The notes under the pieces: generated by a model | Database searches by the model: none | What the model was told of the DNA's origin: nothing | Seen by the model: only the letters and a program-made list of their open reading frames with translations | Made by a program: the position numbers and the translations under genes | Part shown: piece by piece, positions 1-9,350 of the stretch | How positions within the stretch are numbered: position 1 is the stretch's first letter | How the letters are laid out: the number at the start of each line of letters is the position of its first letter | Assembly: GCA_963699495.1 (NCBI GenBank) | Contig: CAVOUB010000005.1 | Coordinates: forward strand, 1-64,000 | Reading direction: 5' to 3' | DNA length: 64,000 bases | Source of the DNA: JAIBJN01 sp963699495 | GTDB taxonomy: Bacteria > Actinomycetota > Thermoleophilia > Gaiellales > Gaiellaceae

Positions 1-446
1 GCCGACGGTTGCGCCGGCGACGACCGTGATGGTGAGCCGCTTCACGCCGCCGACGCCCAGCAGCAGGCCCACCGAGAACGCCGTGCCGGGGCGGAGTCCG
101 TGCAGCCGGGCAAGCATCGCCTTCACCCGCCTCGGCCCCGCCGCGTTCGGCTCGGCCTCCGCCCGCCGCCGGGGCCAGGCGAAGAGGAGAAGCGCAATGC
201 CGAACCCGAGCTCGAGCAGCGGCGCCAGCTCGGCGTTTCCGTCGCGGTTCGTCGTCGCCGCCGAGCCGACCAGGAGCGCTGACCGCGAACGCGATCGACT
301 GGCCGAGCAGGAAGCCGACGAGGTAGACGGTGCCGTTCGTCCGACCCCGCCGGCTCGCGAGGACGGCCGCCGTCGCAGACGATCGCGACGGGACTTGCCG
401 CCGCGATCACGGCGAAGAGCAGGATTCGGGACGCTGTCTCGCCCAC
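1..446 (-). pseudogene. GAP/Sap-family membrane protein, partial and frameshifted
   Basis: A GAP (Sap, sulfolipid-1-addressing protein) family membrane protein that runs off the left edge. It starts at GTG 446, 11 bp after the glutamate decarboxylase stop. Joining three frames gives a protein clearly paralogous to the intact copy at 15461-16138: both share the hydrophobic N-terminus, a GSAATxNR stretch and GVGGVKRLTIT near the break. One extra T near 397 and one extra G near 284 disrupt the frame. No in-frame stops occur between the shifts, so the shifts may be sequencing errors. The family is multi-spanning and poorly characterised. In mycobacteria a member is linked to sulfolipid transport. 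Confidence 0.7.
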
Positions 447-457
447 GAGCGGCGACG

Positions 458-1849
458 CTAGTGGTGGAAGGCAGTCGCGGTCGTGCTGTCGTGGACCGGC
501 TCCGGCTGCTTCTGCAAGCGCGGCAGCTGCCGCTCGAGATCGTGGACGAGCAGGTCGGCCATGTCGTGGCTGAAGCCACGCTTGACGACCACGCGCAAGG
601 CGGCGAGATCCTCACGGTTCTTCGGGAAGGTGTAGGCGGGCAGGAGCCAGCCGCGCTCGCGCACCGCGTTCGAGACGTCGAAGACCGTGAAGTTGTCGAT
701 GCCGTCCTTGAGCTTGAAGGCGAAGACGGGCAGCTCGTCGCCCCTGGTGACCAGCTCGAAGGGGCCGAGCTCGGCGATCTTTGCGGACAGGCTCGTGGCC
801 ACGTCGCGCGCGTAGCCCTGCACCCTGCGGTAGCCCTCGAAGCCGAGGCGGAGGAAGTTGTAGTACTGGCCGACGACCTGCGCCCCGGGACGCGAGAAGT
901 TGAGCGCGAAGGTCGGCATGTTGTCGCCGAGGTAGTTGACCCAGAAGATGAGATCTTCGGGAAGCGCTTCGGCGTCGCGCCAGACGACCCAGCCGACGCC
1001 GGGGTAGACGAGCCCGTACTTGTGGCCGGAGACGTTGATCGAGGCGACCCGGGGCAGCCGGAAGTCCCACGCGAGGTCGGGGTCGACGAACGGCGCGACG
1101 AAGGCCCCGGAGGCGCCGTCGACGTGGACGGGGACGTCGAGGCCGGTCCGCGCCTGCAGCTCGTCCAGGGCGGCGCAGATCTCCTGCACGGGCTCGTAGG
1201 AGCCGTCGAACGTCGAGCCGAGGACGGGAATCACGCCGATCGTGTTCTCGTCGCACAGCTTCACCGCCTCCTCGGCGTCGAGGTGCAGGCGATCGCCCTC
1301 CATCGGCACGAGGCGCATCTCGACGTCCCAGTAGTTGGCGAGCTTCTCCCAGCAGACCTGGACGTTGATGCCCATGACGATGTTCGGCGCGTCGGCGGGC
1401 TTGCCCTCGGCCTTGCGGCTCTGCTGCCAGCGGCGCTTGAGCGCGAGGCCGCCGAGCATGGCCGCCTCGCTGGACCCGGTCGTCGAGCAGCCGGTGGCCT
1501 GGTCGGCGTCGGGCGCGTTCCAGAGCCGGCTGAGGATGTTCACGCAGCGGCTCTCGAGCTCGGCGGTCTGCGGATACTCGTCCTTGTCGATCATGTTCTT
1601 GTCGAAGCACTCGGCCATGAGCTTCTCGGCCTGCGGCTCCATCCAGGTGGTGACGAAGGTCGCCAGGTTCATGCGCGCGTTGCCGTCGAGCATCAGCTCG
1701 TCGTGGATGATCTGGTACGCGACGTCGGGCGGCAGCTCGCCGTCCGCCAGCTGGTGCCGGGGAATCTCGGTCGACTCGAGCGAGAAGATCGGGGCGACGG
1801 CGAGGTTCTTGCTCGGGCCCGCCGGCCCTCTTGGATGCTTCAGAGACAT
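458..1849 (-). CDS. gadB: Glutamate decarboxylase
   Basis: PLP-dependent group II decarboxylase converting glutamate to GABA and CO2, a proton-consuming step used in acid resistance. Its 463 residues match the family length. Visible features are the aspartate site HVDGASGAF (D244) and the PLP-lysine motif SGHKYG (K277). The ATG start has AGAGGAG just upstream. The C-terminus ends in FHH; E. coli GadB carries a regulatory C-terminal His, so pH control is possible but inferred. Neighbours are two Usp-like genes and a GAP-family gene on the same strand. No obvious glutamate/GABA antiporter is adjacent. Confidence 0.95.
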   Translation of the reverse strand: MSLKHPRGPAGPSKNLAVAPIFSLESTEIPRHQLADGELPPDVAYQIIHDELMLDGNARMNLATFVTTWMEPQAEKLMAECFDKNMIDKDEYPQTAELESRCVNILSRLWNAPDADQATGCSTTGSSEAAMLGGLALKRRWQQSRKAEGKPADAPNIVMGINVQVCWEKLANYWDVEMRLVPMEGDRLHLDAEEAVKLCDENTIGVIPVLGSTFDGSYEPVQEICAALDELQARTGLDVPVHVDGASGAFVAPFVDPDLAWDFRLPRVASINVSGHKYGLVYPGVGWVVWRDAEALPEDLIFWVNYLGDNMPTFALNFSRPGAQVVGQYYNFLRLGFEGYRRVQGYARDVATSLSAKIAELGPFELVTRGDELPVFAFKLKDGIDNFTVFDVSNAVRERGWLLPAYTFPKNREDLAALRVVVKRGFSHDMADLLVHDLERQLPRLQKQPEPVHDSTTATAFHH

Positions 1850-1919
1850 TCCTGGCTCCTCTCTTGCAGATCCGGCTGCACACGACCACCTCGCCGACCA
1901 CCCGTCGGTCGTCGTGGCA

Positions 1920-2555
1920 TCAGTCGGCGTCGACGACGGTGTGGGTCACGGGGAGCTGGTAGCGGCTGCTCGCGATCTCGACGACGCCCCGTTCCTTCCA
2001 GTTGGCCGCGGCGTCGGGATGCGTGGCGAGGACGATCTCGTCCGCGGGGAACTCACGGAGCGCGTCGTCGGCGGCCTGAATCGGGTCGTCCGAGCCGACC
2101 TCTCCGCGGGCGGCGACGCCGGCAGCGGCGAGCGCCTGCACGGTTCGCTCGAGGTTCCCCTCCGCCTCGTGCCTGGCGTGGTCGTCGCCCGTCCAGTGCG
2201 ACAGCCGCGAGCCAAGCGCCGGGGCGACGACGAGCACCTCCAGAGGTCGTCCGCCGGCACGTGCGACCACCTCGTCGTGGAACGCCGGCGAGGTCGCGCT
2301 GCCGTCGCTGACGACGAGCACCCGGAACGTCTCGTCCTCGCCTCCCGGTGCACGGGTCAAAGGGGCGTCGAGGTTCGAGGGATGTTGATGGCGCCTGCCG
2401 ACCACCAGCAGTACGACGGTGAGAGCGACGATCGCGCAGACGCCGAACACGATCCAGCCCCAGGCTCCCGCCTTCGCCGTGAGCATGACCAGGAAGACGA
2501 CGCCGAGCACGACGACGACGATCGGTATCGCCATGAACTCTGTGCGGGTCTTCAT
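1920..2555 (-). CDS. Two-TM membrane-anchored Usp-like protein
   Basis: A 211-residue protein with two hydrophobic helices at about residues 8-28 and 31-52. A soluble domain (about 77-210) follows with the alternating beta/alpha pattern of a universal stress protein (FRVLVVSDGS...EVLVVAP...IVLATHP). The cytoplasmic domain is probably tethered to the membrane. It lies 70 bp upstream of gadB on the same strand and may be cotranscribed. A copy of the repeated 22-bp element lies about 180 bp upstream. The start is ATG 2555. The substrate or ligand is unknown. Confidence 0.65.
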   Translation of the reverse strand: MKTRTEFMAIPIVVVVLGVVFLVMLTAKAGAWGWIVFGVCAIVALTVVLLVVGRRHQHPSNLDAPLTRAPGGEDETFRVLVVSDGSATSPAFHDEVVARAGGRPLEVLVVAPALGSRLSHWTGDDHARHEAEGNLERTVQALAAAGVAARGEVGSDDPIQAADDALREFPADEIVLATHPDAAANWKERGVVEIASSRYQLPVTHTVVDAD

Positions 2556-2737
2556 CGACCTGGCGATCCTAGGCGCTCATGCCGTGCGCTGCATGGGCCT
2601 GGTGGGCGGTTGCGATCGCCTGCTCATCTCCGGCATCGGGAAGTGCGTCCCGTCGATGGACTCAGCAGCCACTGCGCTCACGCTCCGTTCTGTCTTGGGT
2701 CGGCGTCCTGCATGCAATCCGCCCGCCCTGGTGCAGG

Positions 2738-2759
2738 GCATCACCCCGGTGGCATGAAA
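2738..2759 (-). promoter_or_regulatory. 22-bp repeated element, copy 1
   Basis: Read on the minus strand, this begins TTTCATGCC and ends GGGGTGATGC. It is one of five aligned 22-bp copies (others at 6273, 9986, 18954 and 20878). It lies in the 216-bp gap upstream of the two-TM Usp-like gene. The rest of that gap shows nothing recognisable. Confidence 0.45.
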
Positions 2760-2771
2760 CGAGCAGAGGGG

Positions 2772-3221
2772 CTACTCGACCACGACGACGTCTGCGCCCG
2801 AGTGGCGCTTGACCTCCTCGGCGACGTCCGCGCCAACGAGCCTCGAGAGGAAGCCGTGGTGGTGGATGCCGACGACGACGAGCCTCGCCTTCCGGTCGCG
2901 GGCGACGTCGACGATCACGTTCGCCGGGTCGCCGGCGGCCCAGAGGAAGTCGGCGGCCACGCCTTCTGCGGCGACGCGCTCCCGCGCGTGGGCGAGGACC
3001 GGCTCGAGCTCCTCCGGAACGACGAGGGGGATCATCCGGGCCGGGCTGTCGTCCAGCGTCCCGAAGTTCTGCGGCCCCTCGGGGTCGAGCGGCAGCTCCA
3101 CCACCGACACGACCACGAGCCCGGCGCCGGACGCCTTCGCCTCCTCGAGCGCGCGCTCGAGCGCCCGCTTCGCCGCGTCGTGGTCGTCGTAGCCGACCAC
3201 GATCGGGCCGGAGCTCGTCAA
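2772..3221 (-). CDS. Universal stress protein (UspA family)
   Basis: A 149-residue single Usp domain, the usual length. The N-terminal strand PIVVGYDDHDAAKRAL and C-terminal GxHHHGFLSRLVGADVAEEV region mark the fold. The classic ATP-binding G-x2-G-x9-G(S/T) motif is only partly preserved (GIHHHG then VGAD), so nucleotide binding is uncertain. It sits between the TRIC-type channel gene (52 bp upstream) and the membrane-anchored Usp, all on the minus strand. Confidence 0.9.
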   Translation of the reverse strand: MTSSGPIVVGYDDHDAAKRALERALEEAKASGAGLVVVSVVELPLDPEGPQNFGTLDDSPARMIPLVVPEELEPVLAHARERVAAEGVAADFLWAAGDPANVIVDVARDRKARLVVVGIHHHGFLSRLVGADVAEEVKRHSGADVVVVE

Positions 3222-3273
3222 CCGCCTACCGCCGTCCGCACTTGGTCGCCGCGCACGCCCGGAAGCCTACTGA

Positions 3274-4086
3274 TCACGGACTCCCTACTGTGGTCGGGTC
3301 CGAATCCTCGACGAGCAGGCCGAGGTCGCGGAGCTCCCGCTGTGACTTGCCCTGAAGCTTGCGGCCTAGCAACGGACGCCTGTCTCCGTGGACGACGACG
3401 CCGGACGGCTCTTTCGCCAACGGCTCCTCCCAGCCCCGGAAGAGAGCCAAGGTGCGGAGCGTGTAACCGGCTGCGAACGCGATTCCCGCAGCCCACCACG
3501 TGCCTGCGCCCGCCCAGTAGACGAGGATCCAGACGGCCCCGGTCAGGAGGGCGGTTCCGATGAACCACTCGCCGCGGATGAACTGCTTCGGGGTCACCCC
3601 GCTCGAGACATCGACGAGCCAGCGACCCGCCGTCGGCCCGACGAGCGCGAGGAACAGGCAGCCAAGAATGGGGAGCCCGACGGTGACGCCCTTCTGCGCG
3701 CCGACGATCGCGTACCAGGGCAGCGAGAAAGCGGTCATGAACTGGAAGAGCCCTTCGCGAAAGAGCTGCCCTTCGGCGTAGGCGAGGTGGTAGCCGATGA
3801 AGCCGAAGAGGAGACAGAGCGTGATGTACGCGGGGTTCGTGAGCGCCGCCGGGACCTCGCCGACCATGACGTCGCGGGTGATCCCGCCTCCGAGGCCTCC
3901 GAGCAAGGCCATGAGGATGATCCCCACGACGGTGAACTGCTTGTAGTGGTCGGGCCGCCGGGCGAGCAGCGCGCCGTTGAGCGCGTTCGTCGAGGCCGCG
4001 ATCAGGTCGACCCCGGTGAAATCGCCCCACCACGTGAAGCCGCCCCAGGAGACGGACTGCGCGAATACCTGGCCGGCCGTGATCAT
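3274..4086 (-). CDS. TRIC-type (UPF0126) cation channel protein
   Basis: A 270-residue membrane protein. The conserved GGLGGGITRDVM motif at about residues 70-82 is diagnostic of the UPF0126/TRIC family, trimeric monovalent-cation channels. About seven hydrophobic segments fill the first 210 residues. A roughly 60-residue charged C-terminal tail follows, ending near the stop. ATG 4086 overlaps the upstream MFS stop as ATGA, so the two are translationally coupled. The coupling suggests a shared role in ion or pH balance, which is inference. Confidence 0.8.
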   Translation of the reverse strand: MITAGQVFAQSVSWGGFTWWGDFTGVDLIAASTNALNGALLARRPDHYKQFTVVGIILMALLGGLGGGITRDVMVGEVPAALTNPAYITLCLLFGFIGYHLAYAEGQLFREGLFQFMTAFSLPWYAIVGAQKGVTVGLPILGCLFLALVGPTAGRWLVDVSSGVTPKQFIRGEWFIGTALLTGAVWILVYWAGAGTWWAAGIAFAAGYTLRTLALFRGWEEPLAKEPSGVVVHGDRRPLLGRKLQGKSQRELRDLGLLVEDSDPTTVGSP

Positions 4087-5669
4087 GCGGGCGCCCCCGT
4101 GTCCTCCGCGTGGTATCGGGCGAGGAGGCTCTGCTCCTCGTCCTTCCTCGGGAAGAGGAAGAAGACGAGGGCCGCGCCGAGCAGGACGGCGACGATCCCG
4201 GCGGTGTAGGCCCACTCGTCGCCCTGCAGGAACGACGACTTTGCGGCCGCCGTGATCTCGCTCGCGTACTTCGGATTCTGCTCCGCCAGGTCCTCGGCGC
4301 TCGCAAACGAGAGCTGGAGCTGGCTCTGGGTGCTGTCGCTGACGTTCTGCCCGTTCGGGGAGGACGCGATGGCCGCGCCCATGGCCGAGGCGTACCCCGC
4401 CGCGAGAAGCGCGCCGAAGATCGACGTCAGGAGCGCGCCGCCCAGGTCGCGCTGCAGGTCGGCCGTCCCCGAGGCCATGCCGGCGCGCTGAACCGGGACG
4501 GAGCTCGTGAGCGAGTGCGATGCCGGCGTCCCCGCGAGCCCGACGCCGATCCCGATGAAGACGTAGGCGAGCCCGACCTGCCAGTAGGAGATGTCCTCCT
4601 GCCAGAGGAGCAGCATCGAGAGGAACGCGAGCAGAAGGAAGACGTAGCCGGAGAGGAGCGTGAACCGGGCCCCCTTCGTCTCGACGAGCTTCGCGGAGCG
4701 CGGGGCGACGAGGACCATGAAGACGACCGCGGGCAGGATCGCCGCGCCGGCCTCGACGGTGGAGTAGCCGAGCACGTTCTGCAGGTACTGCTGGCTCACG
4801 AACGCCGCAGCCATCAGCGAGCCGAAGACGATGATCCCCGCGCACGCGGCGACCCAGAAGACCCGGCGCGCGGCGACGTGGAGATCGTAGAGCGGGTTCC
4901 GCGCGCGGCGCTGCCGGAGGACGAACCCGATCCCCGTGGCGACCGCCACGACCAGGAGCCCGACCGCCAGGGCGCCCTCGTTCGGGACCGGCGCGAAGTT
5001 GATCCCGAGGACGAGCGTCCCCACCATGACGACCGAGAGAACGCCCCCGAGGTTGTCGACGGGATCGGTCGTCTCGTGCACGTGGCTCGGCACGAAGACG
5101 ATCGCCATCAGCAGCGCGACGCCGACGAGCGGGAGCGTGACGAGGAAGACCGAGCCCCACCAGAACTGCTCGAGGAGGATGCCGGCGATGAGCGGCCCGA
5201 GGGCCGCGATGCCGCCGCCGATGGCCGACCAGAGGGCGATGGCGTGGGTCCGCCCCGGGCCGGCCCACAGGGCCGTGATCAGCGCGAGGGTAGTCGGGTA
5301 GGCCATGCCTGCGGAGAACCCGCCGAGGAGGCGCGCGACAAAGAGCACTTCGTCGGTCGGCGCGTACGCGGCCAGCAGGGATGCCGGGACGGACAGCACC
5401 ATCCCGAGCTCGAGCAGGAGCTTGCGGCCGTAGCGGTCCCCGATCGCACCGAGCCAGAGCACCGACGCCGCCAGTCCGAGCGAGTAGCCGACCGCGATCA
5501 GGTTCAGCGCTGTCTGCGACGAGTCGAACGCCTCGCCGATCGACGGGAGCGCGACGTTGGCGACGGACAGGTTGAGGTTGGCGACCCCCGCCACCAGGAT
5601 GAGGGAGACCAGGACGAGCCCGGCCCGCCTCGGAGCCGCCGACTGCGGACCTTGTCCCGTCTCGCTCAC
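4083..5669 (-). CDS. DHA2-type MFS multidrug efflux transporter
   Basis: A roughly 528-residue major facilitator of the 14-TM EmrB/QacA class. Motif A appears as GAIGDRYGRKLLLE, and the long family-typical loop before the last helices is present (about residues 430-480). I chose GTG 5669 because it overlaps the stop of the upstream small gene as GTGA. A longer start at 5699 is possible. Together with the TRIC gene (4-nt overlap) it forms a coupled cluster. The substrate is unknown. Confidence 0.88.
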   Translation of the reverse strand: MSETGQGPQSAAPRRAGLVLVSLILVAGVANLNLSVANVALPSIGEAFDSSQTALNLIAVGYSLGLAASVLWLGAIGDRYGRKLLLELGMVLSVPASLLAAYAPTDEVLFVARLLGGFSAGMAYPTTLALITALWAGPGRTHAIALWSAIGGGIAALGPLIAGILLEQFWWGSVFLVTLPLVGVALLMAIVFVPSHVHETTDPVDNLGGVLSVVMVGTLVLGINFAPVPNEGALAVGLLVVAVATGIGFVLRQRRARNPLYDLHVAARRVFWVAACAGIIVFGSLMAAAFVSQQYLQNVLGYSTVEAGAAILPAVVFMVLVAPRSAKLVETKGARFTLLSGYVFLLLAFLSMLLLWQEDISYWQVGLAYVFIGIGVGLAGTPASHSLTSSVPVQRAGMASGTADLQRDLGGALLTSIFGALLAAGYASAMGAAIASSPNGQNVSDSTQSQLQLSFASAEDLAEQNPKYASEITAAAKSSFLQGDEWAYTAGIVAVLLGAALVFFLFPRKDEEQSLLARYHAEDTGAPA

Positions 5670-5851
5670 GGCTCGGTCAAGTCGGCCGGGCGGAGCCATT
5701 CGTCGGCGAGAACGGCGTCCCGCGCCTTCCCTTGCTGCACCTTCTCCCCCCGCGGAGTAGGCCGTGTCGCCGGTGCGGCCGAACCCGGCCGCGCGCTCTG
5801 GACGAACAGCGCCTCGATCTCCTCGAGCTGCTCTTCGGTTACCTCGCCCAC
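5666..5851 (-). CDS. Small acidic/basic hypothetical protein
   Basis: 61 residues starting at GTG 5851 with a good GGAGG seven bases upstream. The start is acidic (GEVTEEQLEEIEALF) and the rest is Pro/Arg-rich. It ends in a GTGA overlap with the MFS transporter, which supports it being translated. I recognise no family. Confidence 0.5.
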   Translation of the reverse strand: MGEVTEEQLEEIEALFVQSARPGSAAPATRPTPRGEKVQQGKARDAVLADEWLRPADLTEP

Positions 5852-5869
5852 AGAATCCTCCAGTTGCCG

Positions 5870-6235
5870 TCAGATTCGATGATGCTCGGCTCCGTTCCGG
5901 GCTTCGAGCGCCTCGTCGATGTCATAGCCGAGGGCGAGACCGAGCTTGGGCGCCGCCGCGGCGACCCGGTCGGCGCCGATCGAGGGAAGGAGCGCAATCA
6001 GCACGCCGACGATCTCGTCCCGGCGTAGCCCGGCGTCGAGGCCCGCCTCGATCGCGCACATGTACGCGGAGGGAGTCGCGTCTACGGCGACCAGCGCAGC
6101 CACCCGCGCGAGGGCCTGGGTCTGCGCGTCCAGCCCCGATGCGGCGGTGTCGCGGAAGCCGTGCGCCAGCACCGATTCGATGTAGGAGTCATCGTGAATC
6201 GCGAGCTTGAGGAGGGTATCTGCCAAACCTTCCAC
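5870..6235 (-). CDS. Carboxymuconolactone decarboxylase (CMD/AhpD-like) family protein
   Basis: About 121 residues, all alpha-helical by appearance, with the CMD pattern LDAQTQALARVAALVAV followed by CAIEAGLDAGLRRDEIVGVL. AhpD members use a CxxC pair; only one Cys is visible here, so the peroxidase role is doubtful. GTG 6235 gives the usual family length; the reading frame is open further upstream to 6379. A 22-bp repeated element lies about 40 bp upstream, overlapping the end of the LuxR-type gene. Confidence 0.8.
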   Translation of the reverse strand: MEGLADTLLKLAIHDDSYIESVLAHGFRDTAASGLDAQTQALARVAALVAVDATPSAYMCAIEAGLDAGLRRDEIVGVLIALLPSIGADRVAAAAPKLGLALGYDIDEALEARNGAEHHRI

Positions 6236-6272
6236 AGCAACGCGACCATTCCACTCCCTCAGGGCCGGAAAC

Positions 6273-6294
6273 GCATCACCCCGTGCGGATGAAA
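6273..6294 (-). promoter_or_regulatory. 22-bp repeated element, copy 2
   Basis: On the minus strand this begins TTTCATCCGCAC and ends GGGGTGATGC. It overlaps the stop codon and last codons of the LuxR-type regulator and lies about 40 bp ahead of the CMD-family gene. Its ends form an inverted CATC-N10-GATG. Confidence 0.45.
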
Positions 6295-8558
6295 TCCGGC
6301 TGGAGAAGGACGCTCGCGCGAGCGTCCAGGAGACCGAGCGCCGCGGCCCGCTCGATCGCCTCGCTCCGACCGGACACACCGAGCTTCCGGTACACCGAGA
6401 TCGCCTGCGTCTTGACCGTGTTCCGCGAGACGAACAGGGTCTCGCCGATCTCGCGGAAGGACAGGTGCGTCGCGAGCAGCGGAAGCAGGCGCAGCTCGGC
6501 GGCCGTCAAAGTGGAGGCACGGCCTTCGTGCGCCTTCGCAATCCGCGCGACGTCCGCTCCGAGCTCCTCGTGGCGCGCGACGAGCACTCCGAGGCCTGGG
6601 CGCTGCCGCAGGATCGCGTCGGCGTCGGCCAGCCACGAGCGGGCGCCGGCAACATCGAGAAGGGTCAAGTGGACCCGGGCGAGCTCCAGCGCGGTCTGCA
6701 CGGCGTACCAGGGAAGCGCCCTGCTGAGCTGCGGCGCGAGGGCCCGCGCCCGCTCGAGCTCGAGCCTGGCCTGTTCGAGGTTGCCGCACTGCACCTCGCG
6801 CCGTGCGGAGACGGCGAACGCGATCGCACTCCTCGAATAGCCCTCGAGCCCGTGCTCCTCGACCAGGCCCTGCGCCTCGGTCGCCAGCTGGGCAGCCAGG
6901 GCGTCGTCGCCTCCGGAAGCGGCGAGGATGGAGCGCTCTGCCAGGGCGACGATGCGCGAGGGGTTCACGCCGATGCTCTCGGCCACCTCCGCCGCCTCGG
7001 CCATCGCCGCGTCCGCCAGATCGTCTTCGCCGACAAGCAGGTGCGCAGCACCGCGGAGCACGAGGGCCGTGGGGCGCCACGAGCTGGCCGGCCCGAGCGT
7101 GTCGAGCGCGGCCTGGGCATCCGAGCCCATCTGCTCGGCGCCCTCCAGGCAGAACGCTGCGCGGATCACGGCGAGCCACGGCTCGATCGAGCGGCTGCCG
7201 TCGGGCAGCGACCGCTTCGCGGTGGAGCTCTCCGCGACCGCGAGCCAGCGCTCGGCGGCGACGTACCGGCCGCGCAACGCGTGCACCCAGGCTTCGAGGA
7301 CACTGATCTCCGGATACCGCTCCAGGCCGGCGGACTCGTCGAACCACCCGAGCCAGGTCTCGACCAGCTCGCGCTTGCCGGCCGCCCAGGCTGCGAGCGC
7401 GTGCCCTCCCACCAGCCGTGCCAGACGATCGGTATCCCCGGCTGCGTGGGCGTACGCGATCGCCCCTTCCGGGTCGCCGTTGGCCTCGCACCAGGCGGAT
7501 GCCCGCCGGCCCAGCTTGGAGGCGAGGTTCGGCTCGCGCCGCTCGAGCTCGGCCCGCAGGAAGTCTCGAAACTCGCGGTGGTAGCGGTACCAGGACCGGC
7601 GGCGGTCGAGCGGGACGAGGAACAGGTTCGCCTGCTCCAGCGACTCGAGCCTGCGCGTCGAGCCGGTGGTCTCCAGCACGGCGTCACACAGGGGTCCGCT
7701 CAGCTCGTCGAGAATCGCTGTCCTGGTCAGGAAGCGGACGTCCTTCGCGCTCAGCCGGGAGAGGCACTCGAAGCTCAGGTAGTCCGCGACGAAGCGGTCG
7801 TCCCCGGACACCGCGACCTCGCCTGCAGGCGATCCGCCCTCGTCCTTGGCCGCCAGCGTGGCGAGGTAGAGGCCGGCCGGCCAGCCTTCGGTCCGCGCGG
7901 CGAGCTCGTCCAGGTCGCCCTGCGACAGCTCCACGCCAAGGCCGCGGAGTAGGAGGTCGACCTCGCGGCGGCTCAGCGCGAGCTCGCCGGTCCCCACCTC
8001 GAAGAGGTCACCCGAGACCCGCAAGCGGGCGATCGGCCCCCGCGGCAAGGCCCTGCCGGCGAGGACGAGCGTCGAGCCCTCGGGCACGTGCCCGGCGAGC
8101 GCCGCCACGACGTCTGCGGCGTCCTTCGAGCGCAGGTGGTCGATCCCGTCGACGACGAGCACCACCGGTTCCGCGAGGGAGAAGAACGCCGCCCCCAGCG
8201 CACGGGCCCGGTCGTCCGCCTTGCGCCTGGGAACGCGGGCCTCGACCCGCTCGACGCGGTCCAGCGCCGCAGCGAGCTGGAGGCACAGTCCTGCAGGATC
8301 GTCCTTGTCGACCGTGACCCAGGCAAACCGCCGCTCGTCCCTCGCCGCCCACTGGGCGAGCACGGTCGTCTTCCCATAGCCCGCCGGAGCGAGCAGCGTG
8401 ATCACCTGCGAGCCGGCGGCGCGCAGGCGGTTGACGAGCGCGGTCCTCGGGACGCAGCCCGGGCGGGGGACGGGCGCCCGGAGCCCGGCCTCGTCCTGAG
8501 CCGGATGCAAGACGACCGCTGCCGAGTCGCACACCGGTGCGCCGATCTGAGGCGACAT
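6276..8558 (-). CDS. MalT-type LuxR family ATP-binding transcriptional regulator
   Basis: A large LAL/MalT-type regulator, 760 residues from ATG 8558. It has an N-terminal STAND ATPase with Walker A PAGYGKTT and Walker B VVLVVDGID, then a winged-helix segment and helical TPR-like repeats over about residues 330-680. The C-terminal LuxR helix-turn-helix contains LTAAELRLLPLLATHLSFRE and VSRNTVKTQAISVYRKLG. Such proteins bind an inducer and ATP, then activate transcription. It lies directly upstream of the CMD gene and downstream of a NarL-type response regulator. Its target may be the nearby 22-bp element, but that is inference. Confidence 0.92.
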   Translation of the reverse strand: MSPQIGAPVCDSAAVVLHPAQDEAGLRAPVPRPGCVPRTALVNRLRAAGSQVITLLAPAGYGKTTVLAQWAARDERRFAWVTVDKDDPAGLCLQLAAALDRVERVEARVPRRKADDRARALGAAFFSLAEPVVLVVDGIDHLRSKDAADVVAALAGHVPEGSTLVLAGRALPRGPIARLRVSGDLFEVGTGELALSRREVDLLLRGLGVELSQGDLDELAARTEGWPAGLYLATLAAKDEGGSPAGEVAVSGDDRFVADYLSFECLSRLSAKDVRFLTRTAILDELSGPLCDAVLETTGSTRRLESLEQANLFLVPLDRRRSWYRYHREFRDFLRAELERREPNLASKLGRRASAWCEANGDPEGAIAYAHAAGDTDRLARLVGGHALAAWAAGKRELVETWLGWFDESAGLERYPEISVLEAWVHALRGRYVAAERWLAVAESSTAKRSLPDGSRSIEPWLAVIRAAFCLEGAEQMGSDAQAALDTLGPASSWRPTALVLRGAAHLLVGEDDLADAAMAEAAEVAESIGVNPSRIVALAERSILAASGGDDALAAQLATEAQGLVEEHGLEGYSRSAIAFAVSARREVQCGNLEQARLELERARALAPQLSRALPWYAVQTALELARVHLTLLDVAGARSWLADADAILRQRPGLGVLVARHEELGADVARIAKAHEGRASTLTAAELRLLPLLATHLSFREIGETLFVSRNTVKTQAISVYRKLGVSGRSEAIERAAALGLLDARASVLLQPDFIRTG

Positions 8559-8648
8559 TATGGGAGCGTCTCGCGTGGCGGCCGGGACGGCAAGGACGCA
8601 CGCACCGAAGTTACGGTGGTGCCCGCACCCTGCCTGCGCCGGGTGCAC

Positions 8649-9350
8649 TCAGGCGCCCCCGGATTCGTGACCTGCGGCCGGCTGCTCGTGCTCGTCCGCG
8701 AGGAACGTCAGGGCAGCCTTCACCCGTTTGCTGACGTCCTCCGCCTCGGAGAGGTTGAGCTTGAGGAAGATCGAGTTGATGTGCTTCTCGACGGCGCGTT
8801 TCGTCAGGATGAGGGAGTCGGCGATGGCGCTGTTGCTTTTCCCCTGGGCGATCTCGGCAAGGACCTCGCGCTCTCGGGGAGTGAGCTCGGCCAGGGGCGA
8901 GCTTCCGGCGCGAGCCTTCGACGCCACCAGCACCTCGACCACCCTCGGGTCGATGACCGAGCCTCCTTCGGCCACGGTCTCGACAGCGGAGACGAGCTGA
9001 GAACGGTCGTGCACGCGCTCCTTGAGGAGATAGCCGCGCCGGTCCGACCCGCCCTCGAGCAGCGTCAGCGCATAGCTCGGCTCCGAGTACTGGCTCAGCA
9101 CGATGACGCCCACGTCCGGGCGCGTCTCCCGCAGGCGGGCCGCGACCTGGATGCCCTCGTCGGTCTTCGAGGGAGGCATGCGGATGTCGGTCACGACCAC
9201 GTCCGGTCGCTCGGCCTCGATCGCGTCGAGGAGCGAGGGGAGGTCAGCGCACACGGCTACGACGTCTACCCTCGAATCGGCCGCCAGGACCTGCTCAAGG
9301 CCTTCTCGCACGAGGAGGCTGTCGTCTGCGAGCACCACCCGGATCGGCAC
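8649..9350 (-). CDS. NarL/FixJ-family response regulator
   Basis: 233 residues from GTG 9350. The receiver domain opens RVVLADDSLLVREGLE; the phosphoacceptor is the Asp in VVVTDIRMPP. The C-terminal LuxR-type HTH reads LTPREREVLAEIAQGKSNSAIA...KRAVEKHINSIFLKL. No kinase is adjacent; the nearest NarX-like kinase is at 19130-20863. The gene is divergent from a receiver-only gene, with about 250 bp between the chosen starts. Confidence 0.93.
   Translation of the reverse strand: MPIRVVLADDSLLVREGLEQVLAADSRVDVVAVCADLPSLLDAIEAERPDVVVTDIRMPPSKTDEGIQVAARLRETRPDVGVIVLSQYSEPSYALTLLEGGSDRRGYLLKERVHDRSQLVSAVETVAEGGSVIDPRVVEVLVASKARAGSSPLAELTPREREVLAEIAQGKSNSAIADSLILTKRAVEKHINSIFLKLNLSEAEDVSKRVKAALTFLADEHEQPAAGHESGGA

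Noticed and set aside
5874..5892. GATGATGCTCGG inside the CMD gene, resembling the end of element copy 5
   Set aside because: Only the right half matches, and it is explained by the last codons of the CMD protein.
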